In this document: positions 1 to 5,310 of the stretch, in pieces
Position numbering within the stretch: the first letter of the stretch is position 1
Layout of the letters: the number at the start of each line of letters is the position of its first letter
Source of the DNA: an uncultured Bacilli bacterium
GTDB taxonomy: Bacteria > Bacillota_I > Bacilli_A > RF39 > UBA660
Length of the DNA: 6,185 bases
Assembly: GCA_934148875.1 (NCBI GenBank)
Contig: CAKPDJ010000067.1
Span: forward strand, 1-6,185
Direction of reading: 5' to 3'
Program-made: the position numbers and the translations under genes
Notes under the pieces: generated by a model
Told to the model about the DNA's origin: nothing
Seen by the model: only the letters and a program-made list of their open reading frames with translations
Databases searched by the model: none

Positions 1-23
1 GCAACTATTTATATTTTCAAACT

Positions 24-60
24 TAAATGCAACTTTTTTATTAAAGTGGGGTTGCATTTA
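24..60. repeat. 10-bp perfect inverted repeat, possible insertion sequence end
   Basis: TAAATGCAAC at 24-33 is perfectly complementary to GTTGCATTTA at 51-60, around a 17-base loop. GCAACT at 29-34 also occurs at 1-6. No T-tract follows on either strand, so this is a poor terminator. The right half (AAAGTGGGGTTGCATTTAG) reminds me of IS30-family ends from low-GC Gram-positives, but that is memory only and no transposase is visible. It may be the edge of an element lying left of the window, or a plain palindrome. Confidence 0.5.
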
Positions 61-111
61 GAAAAAAATCTCAGAATCATAGAAAAATATTAAAAAAATA
101 ATTTTTAGGTA

Positions 112-140
112 TTGACTTTTGTATTTAACTAAGGTATTAT
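112..140 (+). promoter_or_regulatory. Promoter of tRNA-Ala
   Basis: The -35 element is TTGACT (112-117) and the -10 element is TATTAT (135-140), with a 17-base spacer. This is close to the housekeeping sigma consensus. Transcription should begin near 146-149, about 43 bases before the mature tRNA. It is the strongest promoter-like match in the window, as expected for a tRNA gene. Confidence 0.75.
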
Positions 141-142
141 TA

Positions 143-186
143 AATCACTGATGCAGTTAAGTGCCTAGCTTACTGTATAAGTGATT
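143..186 (+). promoter_or_regulatory. Imperfect hairpin between promoter and tRNA-Ala
   Basis: AATCACT (143-149) pairs with AGTGATT (180-186). After one G/A mismatch the stem continues: 151-153 pairs with 176-178, CAGT 154-157 with ACTG 172-175, then T158 bulges and AAG 159-161 pairs with CTT 169-171. That makes about 17 pairs around a 7-base loop. The left arm begins two bases after the -10 box, so it spans the expected start site. It could be a leader RNA structure or an operator. Confidence 0.45.
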
Positions 187-190
187 ATAT

Positions 191-266
191 GGGGCATTAG
201 CTCAGCTGGGAGAGCGCCACGTTTGCACCGTGGAGGTCAGCGGTTCGATCCCGCTATGCTCCACCA
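191..266 (+). tRNA. tRNA-Ala (anticodon TGC)
   Basis: A complete cloverleaf of 76 bases with encoded CCA (264-266). The acceptor stem is 191-197 with 256-262, the D stem GCTC 200-203 with GAGC 212-215, and the anticodon stem CCACG 217-221 with CGTGG 229-233. The T stem is 239-243 with 251-255 around TTCGATC. Anticodon TGC is at 224-226 and reads GCN alanine codons. G193 opposite T260 forms the G3:U70 wobble pair, the classic identity element for alanyl-tRNA synthetase, so the assignment does not rest on the anticodon alone. It has its own promoter at 112-140 and terminator at 279-306. Confidence 0.98.
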
Positions 267-278
267 TATAGTATTTAG

Positions 279-306
279 CCTTGATGATTCAAGGTTTTTT
301 CTTTTT
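279..306 (+). terminator. Rho-independent terminator after tRNA-Ala
   Basis: CCTTGA (279-284) pairs with TCAAGG (289-294) around the loop TGAT. A T-rich tract (TTTTTTCTTTTT) follows. It lies 12 bases after the tRNA CCA end and separates this gene from tRNA-Gln. Confidence 0.85.
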
Positions 307-326
307 TAGGTACCAATTAGGTACCA
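306..326. repeat. Tandem repeat of TTAGGTACCA, 11-base period
   Basis: TTAGGTACCA occurs at 306-315 and again at 317-326, one helical turn apart. Each copy contains the palindrome GGTACC (309-314 and 320-325). The pair sits just after the tRNA-Ala terminator and before the tRNA-Gln promoter. Repeats of this kind can be protein binding sites, and the position next to a tRNA 3' end would suit an integrase arm site or a scar of a lost integrated element. No integrase gene is visible. Confidence 0.55.
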
Positions 327-352
327 TTTTTCTATTAATTAACATAGTAATA

Positions 353-381
353 TTGAAAAAAAGTGATTAATATGTTATTAT
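353..381 (+). promoter_or_regulatory. Promoter of tRNA-Gln
   Basis: The -35 element is TTGAAA (353-358) and the -10 element is TATTAT (376-381), 17 bases apart. TG at 373-374 makes an extended -10. The start site would fall near 388, leaving a leader of only about 5 bases before the tRNA. TAACATA (340-346) and TATGTTA (371-377) form a 7-bp inverted repeat around the -35 box and reaching the -10 box. This could be an operator or chance in AT-rich DNA. Confidence 0.65.
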
Positions 382-392
382 TAAACTGTTAT

Positions 393-467
393 TGCCCCAT
401 AGCCAAGCGGTAAGGCAGTAGACTCTGAATCTATTATGCGTTAGTTCGAATCTAACTGGGGCAGCCA
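393..467 (+). tRNA. tRNA-Gln (anticodon CTG)
   Basis: A complete 75-base cloverleaf with encoded CCA (465-467) and discriminator G464. The acceptor TGCCCCA 393-399 pairs with TGGGGCA 457-463, and the anticodon stem GTAGA 418-422 pairs with TCTAT 430-434 through one G-T wobble. Anticodon CTG is at 425-427 and reads CAG. The terminal pair is T393-A463, that is U1-A72, the pair known to be recognised by bacterial GatCAB amidotransferase on tRNA-Gln. CAG is a minor codon in AT-rich genomes, so this is probably a second glutamine isoacceptor beside a TTG one elsewhere. It has its own promoter and terminator and precedes gltX. Confidence 0.96.
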
Positions 468-477
468 AATTGTTAAT

Positions 478-510
478 AAATCCTTAAAGTATTAAGGATT
501 TTCTTTTTTC
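478..510 (+). terminator. Rho-independent terminator after tRNA-Gln
   Basis: AAATCCTTAA (478-487) pairs perfectly with TTAAGGATTT (492-501) around loop AGTA, followed by TCTTTTTTC. It separates tRNA-Gln from gltX. A second copy of TAAGGATT occurs at 511-518, overlapping the gltX -35 region. Confidence 0.85.
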
Positions 511-516
511 TAAGGA

Positions 517-545
517 TTGTATATTTTTATAAAATATTATAAAAT
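517..545 (+). promoter_or_regulatory. Probable promoter of gltX
   Basis: TTGTAT (517-522) and TAAAAT (540-545) are 17 bases apart. The expected start near 552 gives a leader of about 17 bases, just long enough for the AAGGAG site at 556-561. That leaves no room for a T-box or other riboswitch. The stretch is AT-rich, so the exact -10 choice is uncertain. Confidence 0.5.
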
Positions 546-568
546 AGATTGGAATAAGGAGTGATATT

Positions 569-2221
569 ATGTCAAATAAAGAACTAGCAGATTTAATGTT
601 TCCTAACGTTAAACGTGATCCAGAGTATTATGAAAAATTATATCCAGAAAGAGATTTACCTGAGGGAGCTGTAGTATCTCGTTTTGCACCAAGTCCTACT
701 GGATTTGTTCATATGGGAAGTTTATTAGCAGCATTTATCGAGAGTAAAGTACCTAAAGAGACAAATGGTGTCTTTTATTTAAGAATTGAAGATACAGATG
801 GCAAGCGTAGTGTTGAAAATGGTGTACAAGGTATTATTGATGATTTAAACAATTTTGAAATAAAAATAGATGAAGGTGTAGTATCAGAAAATGAACAAAT
901 AGGTAAATATGGACCTTATATTCAAAGTGAGAGAAAAGAAATTTATGATACATATGCTAAATATTTAGTAGAACAGGGTCTTGCTTATCCATGTTTTTGT
1001 ACTCAAGAAGAAATAGATGAAACACGTAAAATGCAAGAATTAAATAAGGAAAGAATAGGAATTTACGGAAGTTATGCTAAATGTCGTTTTTTAACTAACG
1101 AAGAACGTGCTGAAAAAATTAGAAATGGTGTTCCATATATCATAAGATTAAAATCGCCTGGTGACTTCAATAAAAAAATAGTTTTAAATGATTTAGTTCG
1201 TGGCAAAATTGAATTCCCAGAAAATGATATGGATATTGTTTTAATTAAAAGTGATGGATTACCTCTATACCACTTTGCTCATGCAATTGATGACCACTTA
1301 ATGCGTACAACACACGTTTTAAGAGGAGAAGAGTGGATATCATCAACTCCAGTTCACCTTCAATTATTTCAAGTTTTAGGTTTCAAACCACCTAAATATG
1401 CCCATCTTGGTGTTATTATGAAAGTAGATGAGGATGGAACAAGAAGAAAACTTTCTAAGAGAAAAGACCCAGAAGCAGCAGTTAGTTTCTATCATCAACA
1501 GGGTATTCCAGTTGAAGCAGTAAAACTTTATCTAATGACAATAGCTAATTCTAATTTTGAAGGTTGGTGGGATCAAAATCCAACTCTTGGAATAGACGAT
1601 TTTAAATTTGACTTTAAAAAGATGAGCGTTAGTGGTTCTTTATTTGATTTAGAAAAATTATTAAATATATCTAGAAGTTATATTAGTAGATTAAAAGCTA
1701 GTGATGTATACGATAAAGCCTTAGTTTGGGCAAAGGAATTTGATCAAGATTTTGCTTCACTTTTAGAAAAATATAAGGACTATTCAATAGCTATTTTAAA
1801 TATTGAAAGAGAGCAAAAAAAGCCTAGAAAAGATTTTGAATCATTCTCAGCAATTAAAAAGAATATTTGGTATATGTATGATGAATTGTTTATCGATAAC
1901 TTAACATACGACTTTGGAAAAATTCAAGATAAAGAAGAAATTAAAACAATCTTAAAATTATACATAGACAAATATTATTCAGAAAATGATGATAAGGAAA
2001 CATGGTTTAATAAAATTAAAGAATTATCTAATGAATTAGGTTATTGTACTGATATGAAGGAATACAAAGCTAATCCTGATAATTATAAAGGAAGTGTAGC
2101 TGATATATCAACAGTAATTCGTGTTGCAGTAACAACTAGTTCAACAACACCAGACCTTTATGAAATCTTAAAGTTACTTGGTAAGGAAAGAATACAAAAC
2201 AGATTTAATAAATTTATGTAA
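569..2221 (+). CDS. gltX: Glutamyl-tRNA synthetase
   Basis: Cytoplasmic class I aminoacyl-tRNA synthetase that attaches glutamate to tRNA-Glu. In bacteria without GlnRS it also charges tRNA-Gln, for later amidation by GatCAB. The protein has 550 residues, longer than the roughly 470-490 of E. coli-type enzymes, matching a long clostridial type as I recall it. An N-terminal extension of about 37 residues precedes RFAPSPTGFVHMGS, which holds the HIGH-type signature HMGS at 48-51. EDTD follows at 74-77, and the KMSKS-type loop is KLSKR at 294-298. C142, C144 and C172 may be remains of a zinc site. The C-terminal anticodon-binding half runs from about 350. AAGGAG at 556-561 lies 7 bases before ATG 569, which fixes the start. 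It is monocistronic between its own promoter and a terminator. Whether it discriminates between tRNA-Glu and tRNA-Gln cannot be read from the sequence. Confidence 0.96.
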   Translation: MSNKELADLMFPNVKRDPEYYEKLYPERDLPEGAVVSRFAPSPTGFVHMGSLLAAFIESKVPKETNGVFYLRIEDTDGKRSVENGVQGIIDDLNNFEIKIDEGVVSENEQIGKYGPYIQSERKEIYDTYAKYLVEQGLAYPCFCTQEEIDETRKMQELNKERIGIYGSYAKCRFLTNEERAEKIRNGVPYIIRLKSPGDFNKKIVLNDLVRGKIEFPENDMDIVLIKSDGLPLYHFAHAIDDHLMRTTHVLRGEEWISSTPVHLQLFQVLGFKPPKYAHLGVIMKVDEDGTRRKLSKRKDPEAAVSFYHQQGIPVEAVKLYLMTIANSNFEGWWDQNPTLGIDDFKFDFKKMSVSGSLFDLEKLLNISRSYISRLKASDVYDKALVWAKEFDQDFASLLEKYKDYSIAILNIEREQKKPRKDFESFSAIKKNIWYMYDELFIDNLTYDFGKIQDKEEIKTILKLYIDKYYSENDDKETWFNKIKELSNELGYCTDMKEYKANPDNYKGSVADISTVIRVAVTTSSTTPDLYEILKLLGKERIQNRFNKFM

Positions 2222-2253
2222 AAAAAGGATAGTTACTATTCTTTTTTCTTTTA
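2221..2253 (+). terminator. Rho-independent terminator after gltX
   Basis: AAAAAAGGATAG (2221-2232) pairs with CTATTCTTTTTT (2236-2247) through 12 pairs including one G-T, around a 3-base loop. CTTTT follows. The stem begins in the last base of the gltX stop codon, so gltX ends in its own terminator and the next gene needs its own promoter. Confidence 0.8.
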
Positions 2254-2277
2254 AAATATAATAAATAATTATATAAT
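2250..2277 (+). promoter_or_regulatory. Possible promoter of the four-gene operon
   Basis: A perfect TATAAT at 2272-2277 lies 24 bases before the start codon at 2301. The matching -35 is weak: TTTAAA at 2250-2255 with a 16-base spacer, overlapping the tail of the gltX terminator. The DNA here is almost all A and T, so the -10 could be fortuitous. A promoter is nevertheless needed after the terminator. Confidence 0.4.
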
Positions 2278-2300
2278 ATATGTTATAAGGAGATAAAAAT

Positions 2301-3428
2301 ATGGAACTTAATAAAAAAAATATGAAGAAATTAATGATTTTAATTTCATTTGGAATTATTTTGTTTTGGGCTCTTACTAATTTACCAATCATTTTTGGCT
2401 TTCTTTCCCATTTACTTCATCTTTTATATCCCTTTATTTTGGGAGCTGTCATAGCCTTTATATTAAATATTCCTATGACTAAAATAGAAAACTTTATAAA
2501 AAAGCATCAAAAAAGTAATAAAAGCAAATTGCCGGTTAGAACTATATCGATAACGCTATCATTGGTAATCTTTGTAGGAGTTATTATATTAATAAGCTTT
2601 TTATTAATACCGGAGTTAATAGAAAATATTCAATTATTAATTAAAAACATTCCAGGATTTATTGAAAATATCCAGAATTGGGTTTTAGATTTAGTAGATA
2701 ATTATCCTGATATCAAATTAAGAGTTGAAGAGGTTTTTAAAGATACAACTAATGTAAATAATATTATGGTAACAGTTTTGAATTATGTTATTAATGGCTC
2801 ACTAAGTTTTGTTACTAGCTTAATTACTAGTGTCTTTACTTTATTTACGGCGGTTGTGTTTGCGGTATATGCGTTAAGTCAAAAGGAGTACTTAAGTCGA
2901 GGTATTAAAAAAATTATGTATGCTTATATGAAGAAGGAACATGTAGAAAAGATAATGGAAATAGCTACTTTGTCTAATAAAACATTTTCTAAATTTATTT
3001 CTGGGCAATGTGTAGAAGCTATTATCTTAGGAACAATTTTCTTCTTTACACTAACAGTATTACGTTTTCCATATGCTTTAATTATTTCAGTGTTAACAGC
3101 GGTAACAGCCTTAATTCCAATGTTTGGAGCAATGATAGCTATGCTAATAGGAGCATTACTTATTTCAGTTACTAGTATCTGGCAAGCTATATTATTTATA
3201 GTAGTTTTTCAAATAATTCAACAGATAGAAAACAATTTTATTTATCCAAAAGTTGTAGGTAAATCAGTTGGATTAGCCTCAATGTGGACTTTAATGGCAG
3301 TAATATTAGGTGGTAGTTTGTTAGGAATAACAGGAATGATTATTGGACTACCACTTGCATCGATTTTATATGCAATTTTGAGAAATGAAACTAATGAAAA
3401 ATTAGAAACTAAAAAAATAAAAATATAA
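2301..3428 (+). CDS. AI-2E family (UPF0118) membrane transport protein
   Basis: A polytopic membrane protein of 375 residues, the usual length for this family (E. coli TqsA and PerM, Bacillus YtvI). Hydrophobic segments lie at about 11-35, 38-57, 79-103, 164-192, 238-254, 258-288, 291-308 and 326-360 (the last probably two helices). A soluble stretch of about 60 residues at 104-163 is typical of the family. Conserved marks are LIPMFGAMI at 271-279, the stretch QQIENNFIYPKVVGKSVGL at 307-325, and the glycine-rich GGSLLGITGMIIGLPLA at 337-353. Substrates vary: autoinducer-2 efflux for TqsA, sodium/proton exchange for some others. None can be assigned here. AAGGAG at 2287-2292 lies 8 bases before the ATG. 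Its TAA overlaps the ribosome binding site of the next gene, so the two are probably cotranscribed. Confidence 0.9.
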   Translation: MELNKKNMKKLMILISFGIILFWALTNLPIIFGFLSHLLHLLYPFILGAVIAFILNIPMTKIENFIKKHQKSNKSKLPVRTISITLSLVIFVGVIILISFLLIPELIENIQLLIKNIPGFIENIQNWVLDLVDNYPDIKLRVEEVFKDTTNVNNIMVTVLNYVINGSLSFVTSLITSVFTLFTAVVFAVYALSQKEYLSRGIKKIMYAYMKKEHVEKIMEIATLSNKTFSKFISGQCVEAIILGTIFFFTLTVLRFPYALIISVLTAVTALIPMFGAMIAMLIGALLISVTSIWQAILFIVVFQIIQQIENNFIYPKVVGKSVGLASMWTLMAVILGGSLLGITGMIIGLPLASILYAILRNETNEKLETKKIKI

Positions 3429-3439
3429 GGAGTAAATAT

Positions 3440-4036
3440 ATGAAAAAGAAAAATATAGTTATATTAATTGTTTGTTGTTTATTATTGATTGTGTTTATAG
3501 GAGGATTTTTCCTATTAAAGAAAGATAAAAAGGAAACTGATAGTATAAAATTTAATAAAGAATATACTGAAGTTTCAAAAAATAATGTGTTCGTATATCG
3601 TAATATAGATGAAATAATAAATATTTTAGAAAAGGGTACAGGTATTGTTTATCTAGGTTTTCCAGAATGTCCATGGTGCCAAAGATATGTTAAATATTTG
3701 AATGAAGTTGCCATGGATATGGGAGTTGAAAAAATTTATTATTATAATATCCGTGAAGATAGAAAAAATAATACTGATAAATATCAGAAGATTGTATCTA
3801 TACTAAACGATTATTTACAGAATGATGAAGAAGGAAATAAAAGAATTTATGTTCCTAGTGTTATTGCTATTAAAAAAGGTGAGATAGTAGGATTTGATGA
3901 TGAAACTTCATGGGATACTAAAGGATTTTCAAAACCTAGTGAATATTGGAATGATACTGAAGTAGCGGAATTAAAAGATAAATTAGAAACAATGATTTCT
4001 GATTCTGGTAGTAATGTTTGTACAGAGTGTAAATAA
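3440..4036 (+). CDS. Membrane-anchored thioredoxin-fold protein (CPWC)
   Basis: A 198-residue protein with a short lysine-rich N-terminus and one hydrophobic helix at about 6-26. It has no lipobox, so it is probably a signal anchor with the domain outside the membrane. The redox motif CPWC is at 77-80 within VYLGFPECPWC, directly after a beta strand as in thioredoxins. VPSV at 138-141 supplies the cis-proline (P139) facing the active site. This resembles the bacteriocin-accessory (PedC-like) branch of thioredoxin-fold proteins, but no bacteriocin gene is present. A likely role is disulfide exchange on exported proteins. A second Cys pair, CTEC at 194-197, lies one residue from the C-terminus. 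AAGGAG at 3427-3432 lies 7 bases before the ATG and overlaps the stop of the upstream membrane protein gene. Confidence 0.82.
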   Translation: MKKKNIVILIVCCLLLIVFIGGFFLLKKDKKETDSIKFNKEYTEVSKNNVFVYRNIDEIINILEKGTGIVYLGFPECPWCQRYVKYLNEVAMDMGVEKIYYYNIREDRKNNTDKYQKIVSILNDYLQNDEEGNKRIYVPSVIAIKKGEIVGFDDETSWDTKGFSKPSEYWNDTEVAELKDKLETMISDSGSNVCTECK

Positions 4037-4050
4037 TATGGAGCCTAAGT

Positions 4051-4347
4051 ATGACATTAGAAGAAGAATTTAAACTTTTAGTTAGTGGTTACTATGGAAT
4101 TTATGAAATGGACCAATACAAATCAAAAATGTATGTTTTAAAAGATTTAGAAGATTATATAAGAGGGTTTGTTAAAACTTATCATTTATCTAATTATCAA
4201 GAAATGGCAAATGAAATAGAAAATATACCCTTAAAAACAAAATTACAGGATGCCCTTTTAGTACTTAATAAAGTAAAGGCTCCATTAGAGTTATCATTGA
4301 TGATTAGAAAAAGGTTAAATGAAATAAAAAATAATGAAGAGGAATAG
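4051..4347 (+). CDS. Hypothetical protein, 98 residues, probably all-helical
   Basis: I do not recognise this family. The protein is 98 residues, soluble by composition, with no signal peptide, membrane segment or cysteine. It reads as a series of amphipathic helices (roughly 2-17, 20-43, 46-57, 62-75, 78-94), rich in Glu, Lys and Leu and ending in a polar acidic tail (NNEEE). GGAG at 4040-4043 lies 7 bases before the ATG, supporting translation. The gene begins 14 bases after the thioredoxin-fold gene and ends 8 bases before the kinase-like gene, so it is almost certainly in the same transcript. Its codon use resembles its neighbours. It could be a cytoplasmic partner of the kinase-like protein, but nothing in the sequence shows this. 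It is the only gene here that ends in TAG. Confidence 0.75.
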   Translation: MTLEEEFKLLVSGYYGIYEMDQYKSKMYVLKDLEDYIRGFVKTYHLSNYQEMANEIENIPLKTKLQDALLVLNKVKAPLELSLMIRKRLNEIKNNEEE

Positions 4348-4355
4348 TTATTATT

Positions 4356-5138
4356 ATGAAATGTATTAATTTTACGACAGAAGAGGAATTTATTACTAAC
4401 ACTGATTATTATAGTGGTGGTTTTGAGTCTAAATTGTATAGATATTCTATTGATGGTACTGAAATATTAATAAAAAAATATTATGAAACTGGTCAAATTA
4501 ATTTAGATAAGATAATTGCTGTTAGTAATTTGAAAACAGATGGCTTGTTAGGTCCAAGTGATTTAGTTTCGATTGACAATAAAATAGTTGGATTTTCAAT
4601 GGACTTTAAGAAGGGTTATTATCCTATTATAACGCAAAAGAATGATTTAACTGACAAGCAAAAATACAATTTAATTATTGCGCTAAAGAAAATACTGTTA
4701 TCGTTAAGGGCAAAAAATTGTATTTATGGTGACTTAAATCTTAAAAATGTTATAACGAATGGTTCTGAAGTATGTCTATGTGATGCTGTTAATGTAAAAA
4801 TAGATGATTTTCATTTCGATGAGGTAAGTTCAAGTATGAGAAAATATATAGAACGTACTGGAACAACTGATGGTATTGATTTTTACATGCTTAATTTATT
4901 AACTATTTGGTTATTTAATGACTTAAATTACGATGATATTATTGATAGTATTGAATTAGCTGTAATGAATACTTTTAATAAGCAATCACCTGATTATATT
5001 GTTGGGGTTACTGATTCAATGGATAGTCTTGATTTATGTTGTGATGTGTTTTTATCAGACAAACCTTGTAGAAGCTTATTAATTGACTTGATGGATGGAA
5101 AATTAATAGAAAATGAAGAAAAAAGTCCTAGATTATAA
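4356..5138 (+). CDS. Divergent protein kinase-like protein
   Basis: A 260-residue cytoplasmic protein with the order of motifs of a kinase fold. YSGGFESKLYRY at 19-30 sits where the glycine-rich loop should be. ILIKKY at 37-42 offers the ATP-binding lysine (K40). The catalytic loop is IYGDLNLKNV at 123-132, with D126 and N131 in place but tyrosine (Y124) where HGD has histidine. LCDAVNV at 141-147 replaces DFG and keeps the metal-binding aspartate D143. D175 in GIDFYML matches the conserved aspartate of helix F. The C-terminal lobe is short. The main catalytic residues survive, so it may be active, but substrate and exact family are unknown; small-molecule kinases of the aminoglycoside phosphotransferase type are an alternative. 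The upstream purine stretch AGAGGA (4338-4343) is about 12 bases from the ATG, so initiation may be weak or coupled to the preceding gene. Confidence 0.7.
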   Translation: MKCINFTTEEEFITNTDYYSGGFESKLYRYSIDGTEILIKKYYETGQINLDKIIAVSNLKTDGLLGPSDLVSIDNKIVGFSMDFKKGYYPIITQKNDLTDKQKYNLIIALKKILLSLRAKNCIYGDLNLKNVITNGSEVCLCDAVNVKIDDFHFDEVSSSMRKYIERTGTTDGIDFYMLNLLTIWLFNDLNYDDIIDSIELAVMNTFNKQSPDYIVGVTDSMDSLDLCCDVFLSDKPCRSLLIDLMDGKLIENEEKSPRL

Positions 5139-5146
5139 TAATTGTA

Positions 5147-5176
5147 TTGCTTTTTAACCATTATTTATGCTAAACT
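5147..5176 (+). promoter_or_regulatory. Promoter of tRNA-Glu
   Basis: The -35 element is TTGCTT (5147-5152) and the -10 is TAAACT (5171-5176), 18 bases apart. TG at 5168-5169 gives an extended -10. The expected start is near 5182-5184. No terminator is evident between the kinase-like gene and this promoter, so operon read-through could also supply this tRNA. Confidence 0.55.
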
Positions 5177-5178
5177 AA

Positions 5179-5199
5179 AGAAGTCAGTTGATGACTTCT
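5179..5199 (+). promoter_or_regulatory. Perfect 8-bp hairpin between promoter and tRNA-Glu
   Basis: AGAAGTCA (5179-5186) pairs perfectly with TGACTTCT (5192-5199) around loop GTTGA. It begins two bases after the -10 box and ends two bases before the mature tRNA. This is the same placement as the hairpin before tRNA-Ala. It may be a precursor leader structure acting in 5' processing, or a DNA site over the transcription start. Confidence 0.55.
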
Positions 5200-5201
5200 A
5201 T

Positions 5202-5278
5202 GGTCTGTTGGTGAAGTGGCTTAACACACCACCCTCTCAAGGTGGCATTCACGGGTCCGAATCCCGTACAGATCACCA
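5202..5278 (+). tRNA. tRNA-Glu (anticodon CTC)
   Basis: A complete 77-base cloverleaf with encoded CCA (5276-5278) and discriminator A5275. The acceptor GGTCTGT 5202-5208 pairs with ACAGATC 5268-5274 (one G-T). The anticodon stem CCACC 5229-5233 pairs with GGTGG 5241-5245. Anticodon CTC is at 5236-5238 and reads GAG. The T arm is ACGGG TCCGAAT CCCGT. The first pair is G-C, as expected for tRNA-Glu, unlike the U-A of tRNA-Gln upstream; this difference lets GatCAB leave Glu-tRNA-Glu untouched. Like the CTG glutamine tRNA, it reads the G-ending codon that AT-rich genomes use less. The gene has its own promoter and terminator and lies about 3 kb downstream of gltX. Confidence 0.95.
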
Positions 5279-5289
5279 TTATGAAAATA

Positions 5290-5310
5290 AACCTCTTAGG
5301 AGGTTTTTTT
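5290..5310. terminator. Bidirectional terminator between tRNA-Glu and the minus-strand gene
   Basis: AACCTC (5290-5295) pairs with GAGGTT (5300-5305) around TTAG. On the plus strand it runs into TTTTTTT (5304-5310), ending tRNA-Glu. On the minus strand it is followed by TTTATTTT, a fair U-tract just after the stop codon (complement of 5309-5311) of the convergent gene. Confidence 0.8.

Noticed and set aside
1..93. Frame open from the left edge for 30 codons to TAA at 91-93, possibly the end of an upstream gene
   Set aside because: The translation is low-complexity, runs through the inverted repeat and has no terminator after it. In DNA this AT-rich a 30-codon open frame is not evidence enough.
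493..518. Repeated TAAGGATT (493-500 and 511-518) as an alternative pairing switch between terminator and gltX
   Set aside because: The first copy forms a perfect short-loop stem with T-tract. The second is farther away and overlaps a -35 region, so the repeat is more likely coincidence in AT-rich DNA.
468..568. T-box or other riboswitch before gltX
   Set aside because: The hairpin at 478-501 is the tRNA-Gln terminator, and the predicted gltX leader is only about 17 bases. No T-box sequence is seen.
2174..2392. 72-codon minus-strand open frame across the end of gltX and start of the membrane protein gene
   Set aside because: It is antisense to two well-supported genes and a terminator, has no ribosome binding site, and its product is AT-composition noise (Ile, Tyr, Phe, Leu).
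3440..4036. Bacteriocin locus suggested by the PedC-like thioredoxin-fold protein
   Set aside because: No leader-type small peptide, ABC transporter or immunity gene is present. The resemblance concerns only the fold and CPWC motif.
569..5138. Alternative genetic code (TGA as Trp) as in Mollicutes
   Set aside because: Tryptophan is encoded by TGG in several genes and all frames close at TAA or TAG at sensible family lengths, so nothing calls for a recoded TGA.
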